From Oscillospiraceae bacterium (GTDB taxonomy: Bacteria > Bacillota > Clostridia > Oscillospirales > Acutalibacteraceae), in contig SVOS01000002.1 in NCBI GenBank assembly GCA_015066245.1, positions 160,796-224,795 of the forward strand: a stretch of 64,000 bases of DNA, in the 5' to 3' direction. The notes below the pieces were generated by a model that was not told the DNA's origin, ran no database searches, and saw only the letters and a program-made list of their open reading frames with translations. This document shows positions 16,871-23,455 of the stretch, in pieces (position 1 is the stretch's first letter; the number at the start of each line of letters is the position of its first letter). A program made the translations under genes and the position numbers.

Positions 16871-18022
16871 TTGGCTAAAAGAGCAGTGGCACTTGTTCTT
16901 ATGCTGATTATGGCTATAACCCCTATGGTTGTGGTATCGGCTATGAATACTGATATAGTGCCCCTCGGTGCTAACGGTACATTTTTTCCTAGACTTAAAG
17001 CACCGTCCTATTCAAATAAATATTATTACAGTGACCTTAACAAGTACGAAAGATTCGGCTACGGTATGCCTAACTGCACGGCGTATGCATGGGGCAGAGC
17101 CTATGAAATTTTAGGCTATGAGCCCGACTTAAGCCTTAATGATGCCGATACTTGGTGGGACTATAACTTGGAGAATCATAGCTATAGCTATGGTCAGAAG
17201 CCAAAGTTGGGTGCTATTGCTTGCTGGGAGTATTCCTATGGTGGCGGACATGTGGCAGTGGTAGAGGAGATTAAGGACGGAGAGATTACTTTTTCCAATT
17301 CTTCTTATGGTGGCGATGAGTTTTATTTAAGCTATGCTGATGTTGATGACTCAAACGCAGGCGGTAACTATTGGACTTGGGATTTTAAGGGATATATCTA
17401 TATTACAGAAGGCAAATCAAAAGAAGATTACTACGAGTCCTTGGGTGGCGATGTTTATAAAGTTGATTCATCAGACGGAATTAATCTGAGAAAGGGTCCG
17501 GGGACAAGCTATAATACCCTTACTGCTATTCCCGACAAAACCGAAATTGTAGTCACAGCTATAAAGTCTGCTGACGGATACACTTGGGGCAAGACCACAT
17601 TTGACGGATTGAGCGGCTGGTGTGTCCTTGAGTTTGCGGAGCTTATTTACAAAAAGCCTGCCGAAACCTTTCCTCCCGAGACAACCTTGCCCGAAGTAAC
17701 AGAGCCCTCTGAAACTGCTCCCTCAACCTTTGACGAGGCAACAGTGGACGAAGCAACACCCGACGAGGTAGTTACAGAGCCATCTGAGCCAACAACACCA
17801 AACGTTCCTGAGGTTGAGGAGATTTTGTTGGGTGATGCCAACGGAGACGGAAAAATATCTATAACTGATGCAACAATTATTCAGAAGTATCTTGCAAAAA
17901 TCGGAGAAATAAGCGATAATAATAAGAAACTTGCTGATGTTAACTGTGATGGCAAAATTACCGTTACGGATGCATCCATAATTCAGAAAAAATTAGCAGG
18001 TATCATAAAATCTTACATATAA
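16871..18022 (+). CDS. secreted CHAP-SH3b-dockerin peptidoglycan hydrolase
   Basis: About 383 residues. The start is the TTG at 16871: AAGGAG (16857-16862) is eight bases upstream of it, whereas the in-frame GTG at 16862 overlaps the site. A signal peptide is followed by a CHAP amidase/endopeptidase domain (about 40-175) with catalytic Cys near 64 (NCTAYAWG) and His near 126 (GGHVAVVEE), a bacterial SH3 wall-binding domain (about 194-257, INLRKGPGTSYN), a 60-residue Thr/Pro/Glu linker, and a C-terminal type I dockerin (GDANGDGKISITDA and DVNCDGKITVTDA). Expected to cut peptidoglycan cross-bridges or stem peptides. A dockerin on a wall hydrolase implies attachment to a cohesin-bearing surface protein. 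Confidence 0.9.
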   Translation: MAKRAVALVLMLIMAITPMVVVSAMNTDIVPLGANGTFFPRLKAPSYSNKYYYSDLNKYERFGYGMPNCTAYAWGRAYEILGYEPDLSLNDADTWWDYNLENHSYSYGQKPKLGAIACWEYSYGGGHVAVVEEIKDGEITFSNSSYGGDEFYLSYADVDDSNAGGNYWTWDFKGYIYITEGKSKEDYYESLGGDVYKVDSSDGINLRKGPGTSYNTLTAIPDKTEIVVTAIKSADGYTWGKTTFDGLSGWCVLEFAELIYKKPAETFPPETTLPEVTEPSETAPSTFDEATVDEATPDEVVTEPSEPTTPNVPEVEEILLGDANGDGKISITDATIIQKYLAKIGEISDNNKKLADVNCDGKITVTDASIIQKKLAGIIKSYI

Positions 18023-18055
18023 TAAGCAAAAGCTTTATTTACGGAGGCAATTAAA

Positions 18056-19426
18056 ATGCAGCATATTGATATTAAATGTTTGTTTGAAGAAGCAAAATAT
18101 ATCGGTGAGAAAGTTACCGTTTGCGGTTGGGTAAGAACAAGCCGTGAGTCAAAGACAATGGCTTTCGCCGAGCTTAACGACGGCACAAGCTTAAAGCACT
18201 TACAGATTGTTATCGACAGAGAAAGCCTTGAGTATCCCGCAACTGCTCTCAGACTTGGCACAGCTCTCAAGGTTGAGGGTGTGGTTGTTGAGGCTCGTCA
18301 GGGCGGCGTTGAGATTAACGCAGAGGTTATCGAGATTCTGGGCGAGTGTCCTCTTGACTATCCTCTCCAGAAAAAGCGTCACACTCTTGAGTTCTTAAGA
18401 ACAATTCCTCACCTCAGAACCCGTACAAACACCTTTAACGCAGTGTTCAGAGTTCGTTCTGTTATGGCTGGTGCTATCCACAAGTATTTCCAGACAAGAA
18501 ACTACACATACGTAAATGCTCCCATCATCACAGGTTCAGATTGTGAAGGTGCAGGTGAGATGTTCAGAGTTACAACTCATCCTTTTAACCATGAGTATAA
18601 GACCGAGGAAGAATATTACGAAAACGACTTCTTCGGCAAGAAGGCAGGTCTCTCTGTTTCCGGTCAGCTTGAGGGTGAGGTTGCTGCAATGGCATTCGGC
18701 AAGATTTACACCTTCGGTCCTTCTTTCAGAGCAGAAAACAGCAACACTCCCCGTCACGTTGCTGAGTTCTGGCATGTTGAGCCCGAGGTTGCTTTTGCTG
18801 AGCTTCCTGATATCATTGAGATTGCTGAGGATATGATCAAGACCATCATCAAGGATACAATGGACGCTTGCCCCGAGGAGATTGCTTTCTTTGACAAGCA
18901 CTTTGAGAAGGGTCTTATTGACAAGCTCAACAAGATTTTAAGCGACAAGTTCGAGGTTCTTGACTATACAAAGGCTATTGAGATTCTCAAGGAAAGCGAC
19001 AAAGAGTTTGTTTACCCTGTAGAGTGGGGCTGTGACCTTCAGACAGAGCATGAGAGATATATCACAGAGGAAGTATTCAACAAGCCTGTGTTTATCATCA
19101 ACTATCCCAAGGATATCAAGTCCTTCTATATGAAGCAGAATCCCGACGGCAAGACAGTAGCCGCTACAGACCTTTTGGTGCCCGGTGTCGGCGAGATTAT
19201 CGGCTGTAGCGAGCGAGAGGCAGACCTTGAGAAACTCCTTGAGGCTATGAAGGCAAGAGGTATGAGAGAGGAAGACTACACAGATTACATCGAGCTCAGA
19301 AAATTCGGCTCTGTTCCTCACTCAGGCTTTGGTCTCGGATTTGAGCGTATTCTTATGTACGTTACAGGTATCTCCAACATCCGCGACCTTATTCTCTATC
19401 CCAGAACAGTTGGCAACGTAAGATAA
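18056..19426 (+). CDS. asnS: asparaginyl-tRNA synthetase
   Basis: A 456-residue class IIb synthetase charging tRNA-Asn. N-terminal OB-fold (VTVCGWVRTSRESKTMAF), a catalytic core with the AsnRS-type ITGSDCEGAGEMF, class II motif 2 (FGPSFRAENSNTPRHVAEF) and motif 3 (GFGLGFERILMY). GGAGG eight bases before the ATG. It follows the CHAP gene by 33 bases with no visible promoter or terminator between them, so read-through is likely. GatCAB is also present, which in such genomes is then used mainly for Glu-tRNA(Gln). Confidence 0.96.
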   Translation: MQHIDIKCLFEEAKYIGEKVTVCGWVRTSRESKTMAFAELNDGTSLKHLQIVIDRESLEYPATALRLGTALKVEGVVVEARQGGVEINAEVIEILGECPLDYPLQKKRHTLEFLRTIPHLRTRTNTFNAVFRVRSVMAGAIHKYFQTRNYTYVNAPIITGSDCEGAGEMFRVTTHPFNHEYKTEEEYYENDFFGKKAGLSVSGQLEGEVAAMAFGKIYTFGPSFRAENSNTPRHVAEFWHVEPEVAFAELPDIIEIAEDMIKTIIKDTMDACPEEIAFFDKHFEKGLIDKLNKILSDKFEVLDYTKAIEILKESDKEFVYPVEWGCDLQTEHERYITEEVFNKPVFIINYPKDIKSFYMKQNPDGKTVAATDLLVPGVGEIIGCSEREADLEKLLEAMKARGMREEDYTDYIELRKFGSVPHSGFGLGFERILMYVTGISNIRDLILYPRTVGNVR

Positions 19427-19442
19427 TTTAATATATAAATGA

Positions 19443-19474
19443 AAAAGGAGCAGATTTTAAATCTGCTCCTTTTG
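19443..19474. terminator. bidirectional terminator between asnS and a lipoprotein gene
   Basis: AAAAGGAGCAGAT and ATCTGCTCCTTTT form a near-perfect stem with T-runs on both strands. Confidence 0.85.
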
Positions 19475-19496
19475 ATTTAACTGCATATATTGATGC

Positions 19497-19841
19497 TTAC
19501 TTTTCTGTGATGCTATAGGTGACTACTTCGGATTGACCTTTTGCTATGTACTGGAAGGTTATGTCGTACTCGTATCTGTCGAGTCCGCCGCTATAAGGCA
19601 TTTTGTCGACCCAACCATGAGCTTTCCACTGATTGTTACCTAAAGATGTGATGTCGATGTCTTCTAAATCTGTGAAAAGCAGAGTTGCCTTAGAGCTTCC
19701 GATATGGTCTTTTACAAAAGTCTTTGCATCCTCATAAACGATTTCTTTTGTGTTGCCGAAAGAGTCAGAATCAGAGCCTGCACAAGCACAAAGGGATACG
19801 CCTAAGATAACAACCATAAGTAATGCAATAAGTTTTTTCAT
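19497..19841 (-). CDS. small lipoprotein
   Basis: A 114-residue protein with a lipoprotein signal (LCAC, modified Cys near residue 20) and a mature part of about 95 residues that looks like a small alpha/beta domain (VKDHIGSSKATLL, then WKAHGWVDK, YEYDITFQY). I do not recognise the family. GAAGGA seven bases before the ATG. Its promoter lies in the 107-base divergent region shared with the XRE gene at 19949, and palindromic operator-like sites cover that promoter, so it is probably controlled by that regulator. Confidence 0.7.
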   Translation of the reverse strand: MKKLIALLMVVILGVSLCACAGSDSDSFGNTKEIVYEDAKTFVKDHIGSSKATLLFTDLEDIDITSLGNNQWKAHGWVDKMPYSGGLDRYEYDITFQYIAKGQSEVVTYSITEK

Positions 19842-19862
19842 TAAAAATCCTTCTTTCCGAAT

Positions 19863-19916
19863 ATATTAACCGATATTGGTTAATATGATTATATACCATA
19901 ATCGGTTAATATGCAA
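19863..19916 (-). promoter_or_regulatory. promoter with two palindromic operators
   Basis: On the minus strand TTGCAT (19911-19916) and TATAAT (19888-19893) are 17 bases apart. Operator 1: ATATTAACC (19863-19871), six bases, GGTTAATAT (19878-19886), a perfect 9-bp inverted repeat at the start point. Operator 2: a second GGTTAATAT (19904-19912) with a diverged left arm (19889-19897) fills the spacer. Centres are 26 bases apart. Likely binding sites of the adjacent XRE protein. Confidence 0.65.
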
Positions 19917-19948
19917 GTAGAACTTTAAAGAAAGTTGAGGCTTGCAAA

Positions 19949-20149
19949 ATGATTTCTTATGATAAGCTTTGGGAGACAATGAAAGAGAAGGGCATCACCC
20001 AGTATGCACTGATTAAAACATACAAAGTCAGCCCTGCACAGATTACGAGACTCAAGCGAAATGAAAGTGTCAGCACCCACACAATTGATATGTTTTGCAG
20101 AATATTAAATTGTAACGTAGGGGACATTATGGAGTATATAGAAAACTAA
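19949..20149 (+). CDS. small XRE/Cro-type transcriptional regulator
   Basis: A 66-residue single-domain helix-turn-helix protein (LWETMKEKGITQYALIKTY, then VSPAQITRLKRNESVST, then FCRILNCNVGDIMEYI), the Cro/HTH_26 type found both as free regulators and in accessory modules. GAGG eight bases upstream of the ATG. Divergently transcribed from a small lipoprotein gene with palindromic sites between the two, the classic layout of a repressor controlling itself and its neighbour. No sensor domain is present; the effector, if any, is unknown. Confidence 0.85.
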   Translation: MISYDKLWETMKEKGITQYALIKTYKVSPAQITRLKRNESVSTHTIDMFCRILNCNVGDIMEYIEN

Positions 20150-20156
20150 TTAAAAG

Positions 20157-20197
20157 ACCTCATCCCCAATGAAAAATCAATGGGGATGAGGTATTTG
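20157..20197. terminator. hairpin after the XRE gene, probably bidirectional
   Basis: ACCTCATCCCCAT and ATGGGGATGAGGT form a 13-bp stem between convergent genes; T-rich tracts flank it on both strands (TATTTG on plus, CTTTTA on minus). Confidence 0.75.
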
Positions 20198-20204
20198 TTG
20201 GTAA

Positions 20205-20612
20205 TCAGTTTGGTTTTACTTCGCCGCATCCGCAGGTGCCGATATAGCCTTGATTGATTTTTTTGCAGGATGGACATTGCCATTGGGCAGACGTGGCTTC
20301 AGAGTTTTTTGACGAGTCTGTAGTAATGTTGTTCTTTAAAAACAAATCGGCCAGCGAACTTAAATTTGAAGCAAGTATACATACAAATATTTCAACAGCC
20401 AGAACCAAGACAGACGCAACAGCCTCAAGAATGAGTATGTGCATCAGATATTCAGGCTCGTAAATATATCCGAATCCTATTGTAAAAATAATTTTGATTA
20501 CACACAGAATGGCGGTTAATACGGTTACGATAATTGCACCTTGGTATAGTTTGTTTGAAATTTTAATTATGTTATTGAGTTTTATATCGGTTGGATTTGA
20601 TTTGTTCTTCAT
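20205..20612 (-). CDS. small membrane protein with C-terminal zinc ribbon
   Basis: A 135-residue protein. The ATG at 20612 has AAGGGAG eight bases upstream and is preferred to one 39 bases further up. Two TM helices (about 24-49 and 58-82) are followed by a Ser/Asn linker and a short zinc ribbon near the C-terminus (WQCPSCKKI, then GTCGCG). Function unknown; such membrane plus treble-clef proteins are often accessory or uncharacterised. It converges on the XRE gene. Confidence 0.65.
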   Translation of the reverse strand: MKNKSNPTDIKLNNIIKISNKLYQGAIIVTVLTAILCVIKIIFTIGFGYIYEPEYLMHILILEAVASVLVLAVEIFVCILASNLSSLADLFLKNNITTDSSKNSEATSAQWQCPSCKKINQGYIGTCGCGEVKPN

Positions 20613-20680
20613 ATTATTCACTCCCTTTAAGTTTATTATAATAGTCGGCATAAAGCTTTGTCAAGACATGAATAATAGAA

Positions 20681-20706
20681 AAAGGACCTCTTAACGAGGT
20701 CCTTTG
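20681..20706 (-). terminator. terminator of the repeat lipoprotein gene
   Basis: AAAGGACCTC and GAGGTCCTTT, loop of five bases, followed on the minus strand by TTTTTC. Confidence 0.85.
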
Positions 20707-20721
20707 CTTTTAAGAATGTAA

Positions 20722-21420
20722 TTACTCGCCAAGTACGGGTGTGCCGCCTTCGTAGTAGCCGAGAACAATCTCAGTGCCGTCAGCATTTACAAAGTAAGTG
20801 CTGAGATATGTTGTGTTTGCCTCTAAGCTCTTTCTGAGGTCTACTGCATAATATGTTACACCGTCGATTTCTTCAACGCCTTTGTATGTAAGGAAGCAGT
20901 TCTCTTCGAAATCGTATGCAGCCTCTACAATTTTTACTGCGTTTTCTTCAGTAACTTCAACAGCAGGCTTCTCAGTGCCGATGTAGCCAACCTCGTCTAC
21001 AATGTAACCGCTCTGAACTTCAGAACCGTCAAGGTTTACAAAGTAAGTTGACATATATGTGGAGTTTGTCTCAAAAGACTTTCTTAAGTCGATAGCGTAG
21101 TAGTTGTAGCCGTCGATCATGTAGATGCCTCTGAATACATAGTAGAGGTTTTCAGATGTTAACTCGTGAGTGCTCTCAACCAGTGCAAGTGCATCCTCGC
21201 CTGTGAAAACATCCTCAGATGTGTCAGCCTGAGCTTCTGTTGCAGGAGCAGTTGTGGGGGCTGCTGTTGTTGTGTTTGCTTCAGCTGCTACTGTTGTAGC
21301 AGGAGCAGTTGTGGGAGCTACTGTTGTGTTTGTGCCGGTGTTTGTGTTAGCAGAACAAGCGCAAAGTGAAAGTGTAAGAACAAGAATAAGTGCAACGGGA
21401 ATTAACATTTTGATTTTCAT
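20722..21420 (-). CDS. lipoprotein with two tandem copies of a beta-rich domain
   Basis: About 232 residues. The ATG at 21420 is used: GGAGG lies eight bases upstream, while a TTG at 21435 overlaps the site. Lipobox LCAC (Cys near 22), a 45-residue Thr/Ala/Pro linker, then two homologous units of about 75 residues; compare YYAIDLRKSFETNSTYMST with YYAVDLRKSLEANTTYLST, each followed by YFVN.DG. The units end in a glycine-rich tail. I recognise no enzyme motif; a surface ligand-binding or adhesive role is a guess. Own promoter and terminator. Confidence 0.7.
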   Translation of the reverse strand: MKIKMLIPVALILVLTLSLCACSANTNTGTNTTVAPTTAPATTVAAEANTTTAAPTTAPATEAQADTSEDVFTGEDALALVESTHELTSENLYYVFRGIYMIDGYNYYAIDLRKSFETNSTYMSTYFVNLDGSEVQSGYIVDEVGYIGTEKPAVEVTEENAVKIVEAAYDFEENCFLTYKGVEEIDGVTYYAVDLRKSLEANTTYLSTYFVNADGTEIVLGYYEGGTPVLGE

Positions 21421-21495
21421 TTTATTTTCCTCCAATTTTTCCCAAGAAATTCTTGGCGTTTAATATTTTTCTGCAGTTTTCTTGACTGCGGCTTT

Positions 21496-21524
21496 ATATT
21501 AACACAGTATTTTCAGTTAATCAA
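21496..21524 (-). promoter_or_regulatory. promoter of the repeat lipoprotein gene
   Basis: On the minus strand TTGATT (21519-21524), 17 bases, TAATAT (21496-21501) with a TGT extended -10. The 70-base leader contains the palindrome CCAAGAATTTCTTGG just ahead of the GGAGG site. Confidence 0.6.
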
Positions 21525-21591
21525 TAATATAGGGATAAACAGTTAAATTTTGGGATAAAGGTAGTTGAAATTGGTCTGAAAATGAAAAAAC

Positions 21592-21615
21592 GGAGCGGAT
21601 TTTCTTTTCCGCTCC
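21592..21615 (-). terminator. second hairpin terminator downstream of the four-helix-bundle gene
   Basis: GGAGCGGA and TCCGCTCC form an 8-bp stem, followed on the minus strand by G then six T. It lies about 85 bases beyond the first terminator. No clear promoter was found between the two, so it is read as a tandem terminator. Nothing else is visible in the 21525-21698 stretch. Confidence 0.6.
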
Positions 21616-21698
21616 TTGTTGTATATTTCTATCCTTTTGATTAAGAGAGAGGAGAAATCTGCTCTTTTTTATTTTGTTACTGCGGTGAAAATAAAAAC

Positions 21699-21742
21699 AA
21701 ACCTCATCCTTGAATGAAGTTTTGAGTTCAGGGATGAGGTTT
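21699..21742 (-). terminator. terminator of the four-helix-bundle gene
   Basis: AAACCTCATCC (21699-21709) pairs with GGATGAGGTTT (21732-21742), with further inner pairing, followed on the minus strand by GTTTTTATTTT. Confidence 0.8.
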
Positions 21743-21769
21743 GATCGTTATTAAGCAAAAGTAAATAGG

Positions 21770-22114
21770 TCAGATTGTATTCTTTAAAGTTTGACAACTT
21801 GCAATTAGCATTCGCCTGATTCTGCCGCACAGATTCCGATGGGTTTTATAGGTGCTTTCATCTATGACATTAGTGTTAAGCATTAATTTTAACCACCCTT
21901 CAGTTTCATTGCATTCTTTTAATGAAATCTCGAACTTTGAAATCATATCTGCTCTGCTTTGCCCATAATTTGCTTCGCGGATGTTTGCGTATATACTGCT
22001 GGAACTTTTACGTATCTGAAACAAGGTGTTAGAAGGGGCTTTGATGCTTTGACAAAGCAACTCAATATTGGTAGCAAGTTGTTCGGAGTATGTAAGCAAA
22101 TAGTTTTGTGGCAT
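21770..22114 (-). CDS. four helix bundle protein (S23/IVP, Avd-like)
   Basis: A 114-residue all-helical protein with the family hallmarks: a Ser-rich turn preceding a conserved helix (IRKSSSSIYANIREANYGQS), then FEISLKECNETEGWL. The family includes proteins encoded in 23S rRNA intervening sequences and the accessory protein Avd of diversity-generating retroelements; members form rings and bind nucleic acid. Here it is free-standing with its own promoter (22135-22163) and AAGGA site. No reverse transcriptase or variable repeat is in the window. It is separated from tRNA-Thr by a hairpin array that begins inside its -35 box. Confidence 0.85.
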   Translation of the reverse strand: MPQNYLLTYSEQLATNIELLCQSIKAPSNTLFQIRKSSSSIYANIREANYGQSRADMISKFEISLKECNETEGWLKLMLNTNVIDESTYKTHRNLCGRIRRMLIASCQTLKNTI

Positions 22115-22134
22115 ATTATCACATCCTTGGGATA

Positions 22135-22163
22135 ATTATACTTCGGATTTATATAATAATCAA
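22135..22163 (-). promoter_or_regulatory. promoter of the four-helix-bundle gene
   Basis: On the minus strand TTGATT (22158-22163), 17 bases, perfect TATAAT (22135-22140). The last bases of the -35 box are also the first bases of the outermost palindrome of array A. Confidence 0.75.
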
Positions 22164-22330
22164 CGGCGCTGCCGTTGCATCTCATCAATTTCAAAGAAAT
22201 TGTATATCATCAAAATTTGTTTTGTATCTCATCATTGCGAAATCAAATATAAAATAACAGCTGATGATATACGCCTTCGGCGATGATATACACGCTTAGG
22301 CGTGATGATATGCCATTGCATTCGCAATGG
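22161..22330. repeat. hairpin array A: TGATGATATAC-type boxes alternating with palindromes
   Basis: Left half: palindromes CAACGGCgctGCCGTTG (22161-22177), AATTTCaaaGAAATT (22187-22201) and CAAAAtttgTTTTG (22211-22224), separated by CATCTCATCA, GTATATCATCA and TATCTCATCA. Right half: TGATGATATA (22262-22271), CGCCttcGGCG (22272-22282), ATGATATA, CACGCttagGCGTG (22291-22304), ATGATAT, CCATTGCattcGCAATGG (22313-22330). Boxes in the two halves point in opposite directions, so the whole array is inverted about its centre. An AT-rich core at 22235-22260 is less ordered. Confidence 0.85.
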
Positions 22331-22332
22331 AT

Positions 22333-22365
22333 AAAAAATCTCGTTCCGAAGAACGAGATTTTTTT
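22333..22365 (-). terminator. terminator of tRNA-Thr
   Basis: TCTCGTTC-ttcg-type loop-GAACGAGA with A-runs and T-runs on both flanks; on the minus strand it directly follows the encoded CCA end. Confidence 0.92.
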
Positions 22366-22440
22366 GGAGCTGATAACGGGATTTGAACCCGTGACCTCAT
22401 CCTTACCAAGGATGCACTCTACCTCCTGAGCTATACCAGC
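22365..22440 (-). tRNA. tRNA-Thr (GGT)
   Basis: A 76-base tRNA on the minus strand. Acceptor GCTGGTA pairs with TATCAGC (one G-U), followed by discriminator T and an encoded CCA. The D arm contains AGCTCAGGAGGTAGAGT, the anticodon stem CATCC/GGATG holds the loop TTGGTAA, giving anticodon GGT for ACC/ACT threonine codons, and the T arm has GGGTTCAAATCCC. It is a single-gene unit with its own promoter and a terminator that starts at the CCA. Confidence 0.95.
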
Positions 22441-22461
22441 ATATTCATTTGCGACCACAAT

Positions 22462-22490
22462 ATAATATCATATAGTTTAATAAATTTCAA
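22462..22490 (-). promoter_or_regulatory. promoter of tRNA-Thr
   Basis: On the minus strand TTGAAA (22485-22490), 17 bases, TATTAT (22462-22467), about 20 bases before the tRNA 5' end. Confidence 0.65.
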
Positions 22491-22568
22491 GTCTTTTATT
22501 AAAAATTGTAGAAACCAAAGCTTTGCTGTGTTATACTTATTATAAGGATGTTTGAAAGGAGAAACACT

Positions 22569-23378
22569 ATGATTATTGATACCCATGTTCATATAGGCCA
22601 GAGCCTTAATTTTGATATGAGAGAGGAAGATGTGCTTTACTCTCTGAAAAAATATAATATCGATATCGCCGTGGTGTCAAACTGCCAGGCTGCAAGTCAC
22701 GACCATGACAGAAAGCTTTTGCCTGAGAGTATGCAGACAAGTGGAATAGATTGTCTTAAGCGTTCTCTGAAATTTGCACGAGAGAATGAGGGCAAAATCT
22801 ACCTCCAGCACTGGGTAAAGCCTATGGAGGAAATAACCTCTGAGCTTAAAACTCTTGTGGAAGATAATATAGATGTAATAAGAGGTATCAAATTTCACCC
22901 CTATCACTCGGGTGTTGCCTTTACTGATGAAAGCTGCGAAAAATACGTCCGCTTAGCGGCAGAATACAACCTGCCTGTTATCAGCCACACCGGCACAGAG
23001 TATGACGACAACCCAAAGAGGCTTTTTGAAATGGCAAAGAAGTACCCCAATACAAATTTTGTGATGGTGCATCTGGGATTGGGCTCTGACAACAAAGAAG
23101 CAATCGAGCTTTGCAAAGCACAGAAGAATCTTTACGGCGATACTACATGGGTAAGTATTAAGAGTACCCTTGAATTCATTGATAAATGCGGAAGTGAGCG
23201 GATTATGTTCGGCTCTGACAGCCCCATTGACGGCAAAGACACCTATGCCTTTAACTTCAAAGGCGAAAGAAGTCTTTATCAGGAATATTTCGGTGAATTC
23301 AAAGAAATGATTTCCAAAGAGGATTACGAAAATATTATGTGGCGAAATGCCTGCAGACTCTTTTCGATTAAACTGTAA
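22569..23378 (+). CDS. amidohydrolase family 2 (metal-dependent TIM-barrel hydrolase)
   Basis: About 269 residues from the ATG at 22569, which has AAAGGAG eight bases upstream; an upstream in-frame ATG lacks a site. Metal-ligand motifs of the amidohydrolase superfamily are in order: DTHVHIG at the N-terminus, FHPYH (about 110), VISHTG (about 140), MVHLG (about 165) and the terminal GSDSPID (about 215). The substrate is not evident; relatives include decarboxylases and lactone or amide hydrolases. Stand-alone gene between tRNA-Thr and a terminator. Confidence 0.85.
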   Translation: MIIDTHVHIGQSLNFDMREEDVLYSLKKYNIDIAVVSNCQAASHDHDRKLLPESMQTSGIDCLKRSLKFARENEGKIYLQHWVKPMEEITSELKTLVEDNIDVIRGIKFHPYHSGVAFTDESCEKYVRLAAEYNLPVISHTGTEYDDNPKRLFEMAKKYPNTNFVMVHLGLGSDNKEAIELCKAQKNLYGDTTWVSIKSTLEFIDKCGSERIMFGSDSPIDGKDTYAFNFKGERSLYQEYFGEFKEMISKEDYENIMWRNACRLFSIKL

Positions 23379-23394
23379 ATAATAAGATAAACAA

Positions 23395-23430
23395 AATGCC
23401 CTGCAGCAATTAATACTGCAGGGCATTTTG
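23395..23430. terminator. bidirectional terminator
   Basis: AAATGCCCTGCAG and CTGCAGGGCATTT form a 13-bp perfect stem with T-runs on both strands, between the amidohydrolase and the convergent protease gene. Confidence 0.9.
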
Positions 23431-23455
23431 TATGTTAAGAGATGTGTGTAAAAAC

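Noticed and set aside
21616..21698. A possible minus-strand small RNA between the two terminators downstream of the four-helix-bundle gene
   Set aside because: No convincing promoter is present between them; tandem terminators are the simpler reading.
22161..22330. Array A considered as a CRISPR array
   Set aside because: The constant parts are only 8-11 bases and not palindromic, while the variable parts are palindromes, the opposite of CRISPR; no cas genes are in the window.
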